Assembly: GCA_017938365.1 (NCBI GenBank)
Contig: JAGBBT010000073.1
Location: forward strand, 1 to 52,612
Source: Treponema sp.
GTDB taxonomy: Bacteria > Spirochaetota > Spirochaetia > Treponematales > Treponemataceae
Length of the DNA stretch: 52,612 nucleotides
Direction of reading: 5' to 3'
In this document: positions 51,871 through 52,612 of the stretch, piece by piece
How positions within the stretch are numbered: position 1 is the first letter of the stretch
Layout: every line of letters begins with the position of its first letter
Made by a program: the position numbers and the translations under genes
Notes under the pieces: model-generated
Told to the model about the DNA's origin: nothing
What the model saw: the letters and a program-made list of their open reading frames with translations, nothing else
The model's database searches: none

Positions 51871-52518
51871 ATGAAAAAATCGCTTTACGCTACTGAATTT
51901 TTTTTTATAGCATTTTTTTTTGTTTTACCTGTTTTTTTTAGTAATCAGAGTAGTACTTCTATTTTTGAAAATAGAAATTTTTTAATTCCTTCGTTTTTTT
52001 TTCTTTTTGCAATAATTTTATACAGATTTAATTATAACGCTCTTTGTGTTGATGGCTATATAAAAAAAAGTATTTTTAACTTAAGAAAGAATTTTTTTTA
52101 TTTTATTCTGACTTTAATATTATTATTGCTTGTTTCATTTAGTTTAAACTTTTTAGCCAGAATTTTTGGAATAAACAAAGTATCTATTCCCGTTGATATA
52201 AAGTTGAATCAATTTATTTTTATATTAATTTCAATTTTTTGTTCAGCCTTTTATGAAGAAGTAATTTACAGATTCCTTTTACCAGAAATATTACGAATTT
52301 TCTTAAAAGTTAAAAATTATGTTGTTGCAGAACTATTTATTATAGTTTTATTTTCTCTAGGACATCTATATCTTGGAGCATGGGCTTGTATAAATGCCCT
52401 TATTTCTGGCTTAATTTTAAGAGTTTGCTATTTAAAAACAAAAACAATCATAGTTCCGTTTGTAGCTCATTTTTTTTATAATTCTTTGTCTATAATCATT
52501 TTAATTTTCTCTAAGTAG
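51871..52518 (+). CDS. CPBP-family intramembrane metalloprotease
   Basis: The 215-residue integral membrane protein shows the CPBP (CAAX-processing-like) motifs: FYEEVIYR with Glu129, Glu130 and Arg134, then SLGHLYLG with His165 and the final VAHFFYNSL with a second His. About six membrane helices are seen. Bacterial members cleave or protect membrane peptides, with diverse roles; the target here is unknown. There is no ribosome site, and a TATAAT at 51863-51868 sits only two bases before the ATG, so the real promoter or start is unclear. Its stop region overlaps the tail of a - strand gene. Confidence 0.83.
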   Translation: MKKSLYATEFFFIAFFFVLPVFFSNQSSTSIFENRNFLIPSFFFLFAIILYRFNYNALCVDGYIKKSIFNLRKNFFYFILTLILLLLVSFSLNFLARIFGINKVSIPVDIKLNQFIFILISIFCSAFYEEVIYRFLLPEILRIFLKVKNYVVAELFIIVLFSLGHLYLGAWACINALISGLILRVCYLKTKTIIVPFVAHFFYNSLSIIILIFSK

Positions 52519-52612
52519 TTTAAAAAGTCGATCATAAGTCCATTTACTTAGTTCATACATTGAGTTTTGATTTTCAATAGAATTTGGATAAAGTTTTTGC
52601 GTATAAAATATA
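52501..52612 (-). CDS. C-terminal end of an unidentified gene (start outside window)
   Basis: The last 36 residues of a - strand frame run in from the right edge and stop at 52501-52503, ending with SMYELSKWTYDRLFKLLREN. It overlaps the CPBP gene tail by 18 bases. There is too little to name a family. Confidence 0.5.
   Translation of the reverse strand, partial: IFYTQKLYPNSIENQNSMYELSKWTYDRLFKLLREN

Overview
The window looks like a chromosomal segment of a very AT-rich (I estimate below 30 % GC) treponeme-like spirochaete. The block cysteine-cluster protein / MBL hydrolase / mltG / dnaG / rpoD / C4 zinc-ribbon coiled coil / rnpB / TPR protein / mreB-mreC-mreD-mrdA-rodA / radical SAM-DUF2344 resembles, as I recall it, the Treponema pallidum TP0492-TP0501 neighbourhood. 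A FadL-type outer-membrane protein, a lipidated surface protein, a membrane-anchored PilZ protein and a second-family (HU-HIG type) HU protein also fit. tRNA genes do not encode CCA, and a full-length cca gene is present.

Layout. 1-8.4 kb is an accessory surface-glycan locus: the 3' end of glf, a DUF4422 glycosyltransferase and a GT8 glycosyltransferase on +, a broken polysaccharide pyruvyl transferase, then on - a CDP-glycerol glycerophosphotransferase, a YidC-like/sulfatase-like fusion protein and an in-frame chimera of a Wzx flippase N-terminus with an FrhB/FdhB-type Fe-S protein. This block is bounded by a 119-bp inverted repeat (285-403 and 8197-8315, one mismatch), so it could invert, and it carries signs of deletion and decay. 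8.4-12.2 kb has a Wzi-like barrel protein, divergent from a WecA/MraY-like sugar-1-phosphate transferase with a run of nine C between the two genes, then a patatin-like hydrolase. 12.2-14.5 kb (-) has a flavin-reductase-like protein, cca and a small membrane protein. 14.6-33.1 kb (+) is mostly core: an SPFH-like lipoprotein, AroH-type chorismate mutase, tRNA-Thr and tRNA-Tyr, the mltG-dnaG-rpoD operon, rnpB, the Mre/Rod cell-shape operon and a radical SAM protein. 33.1-38.4 kb holds a palindrome cluster, an HU-like protein with a structured leader and 3' UTR, a large modular lipoprotein behind a nine-G tract placed inside its probable promoter spacer, a GNAT acetyltransferase and a FadL-family porin. 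38.5-52.6 kb has mfd (-), three treponeme-type hypothetical genes (+), tRNA-Leu, and a long - strand run (two pseudouridine synthases, a membrane protein, a YggS protein, rsmA, a short ComEC, a HEAT-repeat protein, a PilZ protein), then a CPBP protease on + and the tail of an unidentified gene on -.

How the parts work together. Undecaprenyl-phosphate sugar transfer (WecA-like), glycosyltransferases, the polyol-phosphate pair (CDP-glycerol transferase plus YidC-sulfatase fusion) and the Wzi-like protein together suggest an envelope glycan with phospho-polyol decoration. The best candidates for undescribed biology are the YidC-sulfatase/CDP-glycerol transferase pair, the invertible-looking glycan segment, and the two nine-base G/C tracts next to surface genes in an AT-rich genome, which look like phase-variation switches. 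Everything here is read by eye; no database search was possible.
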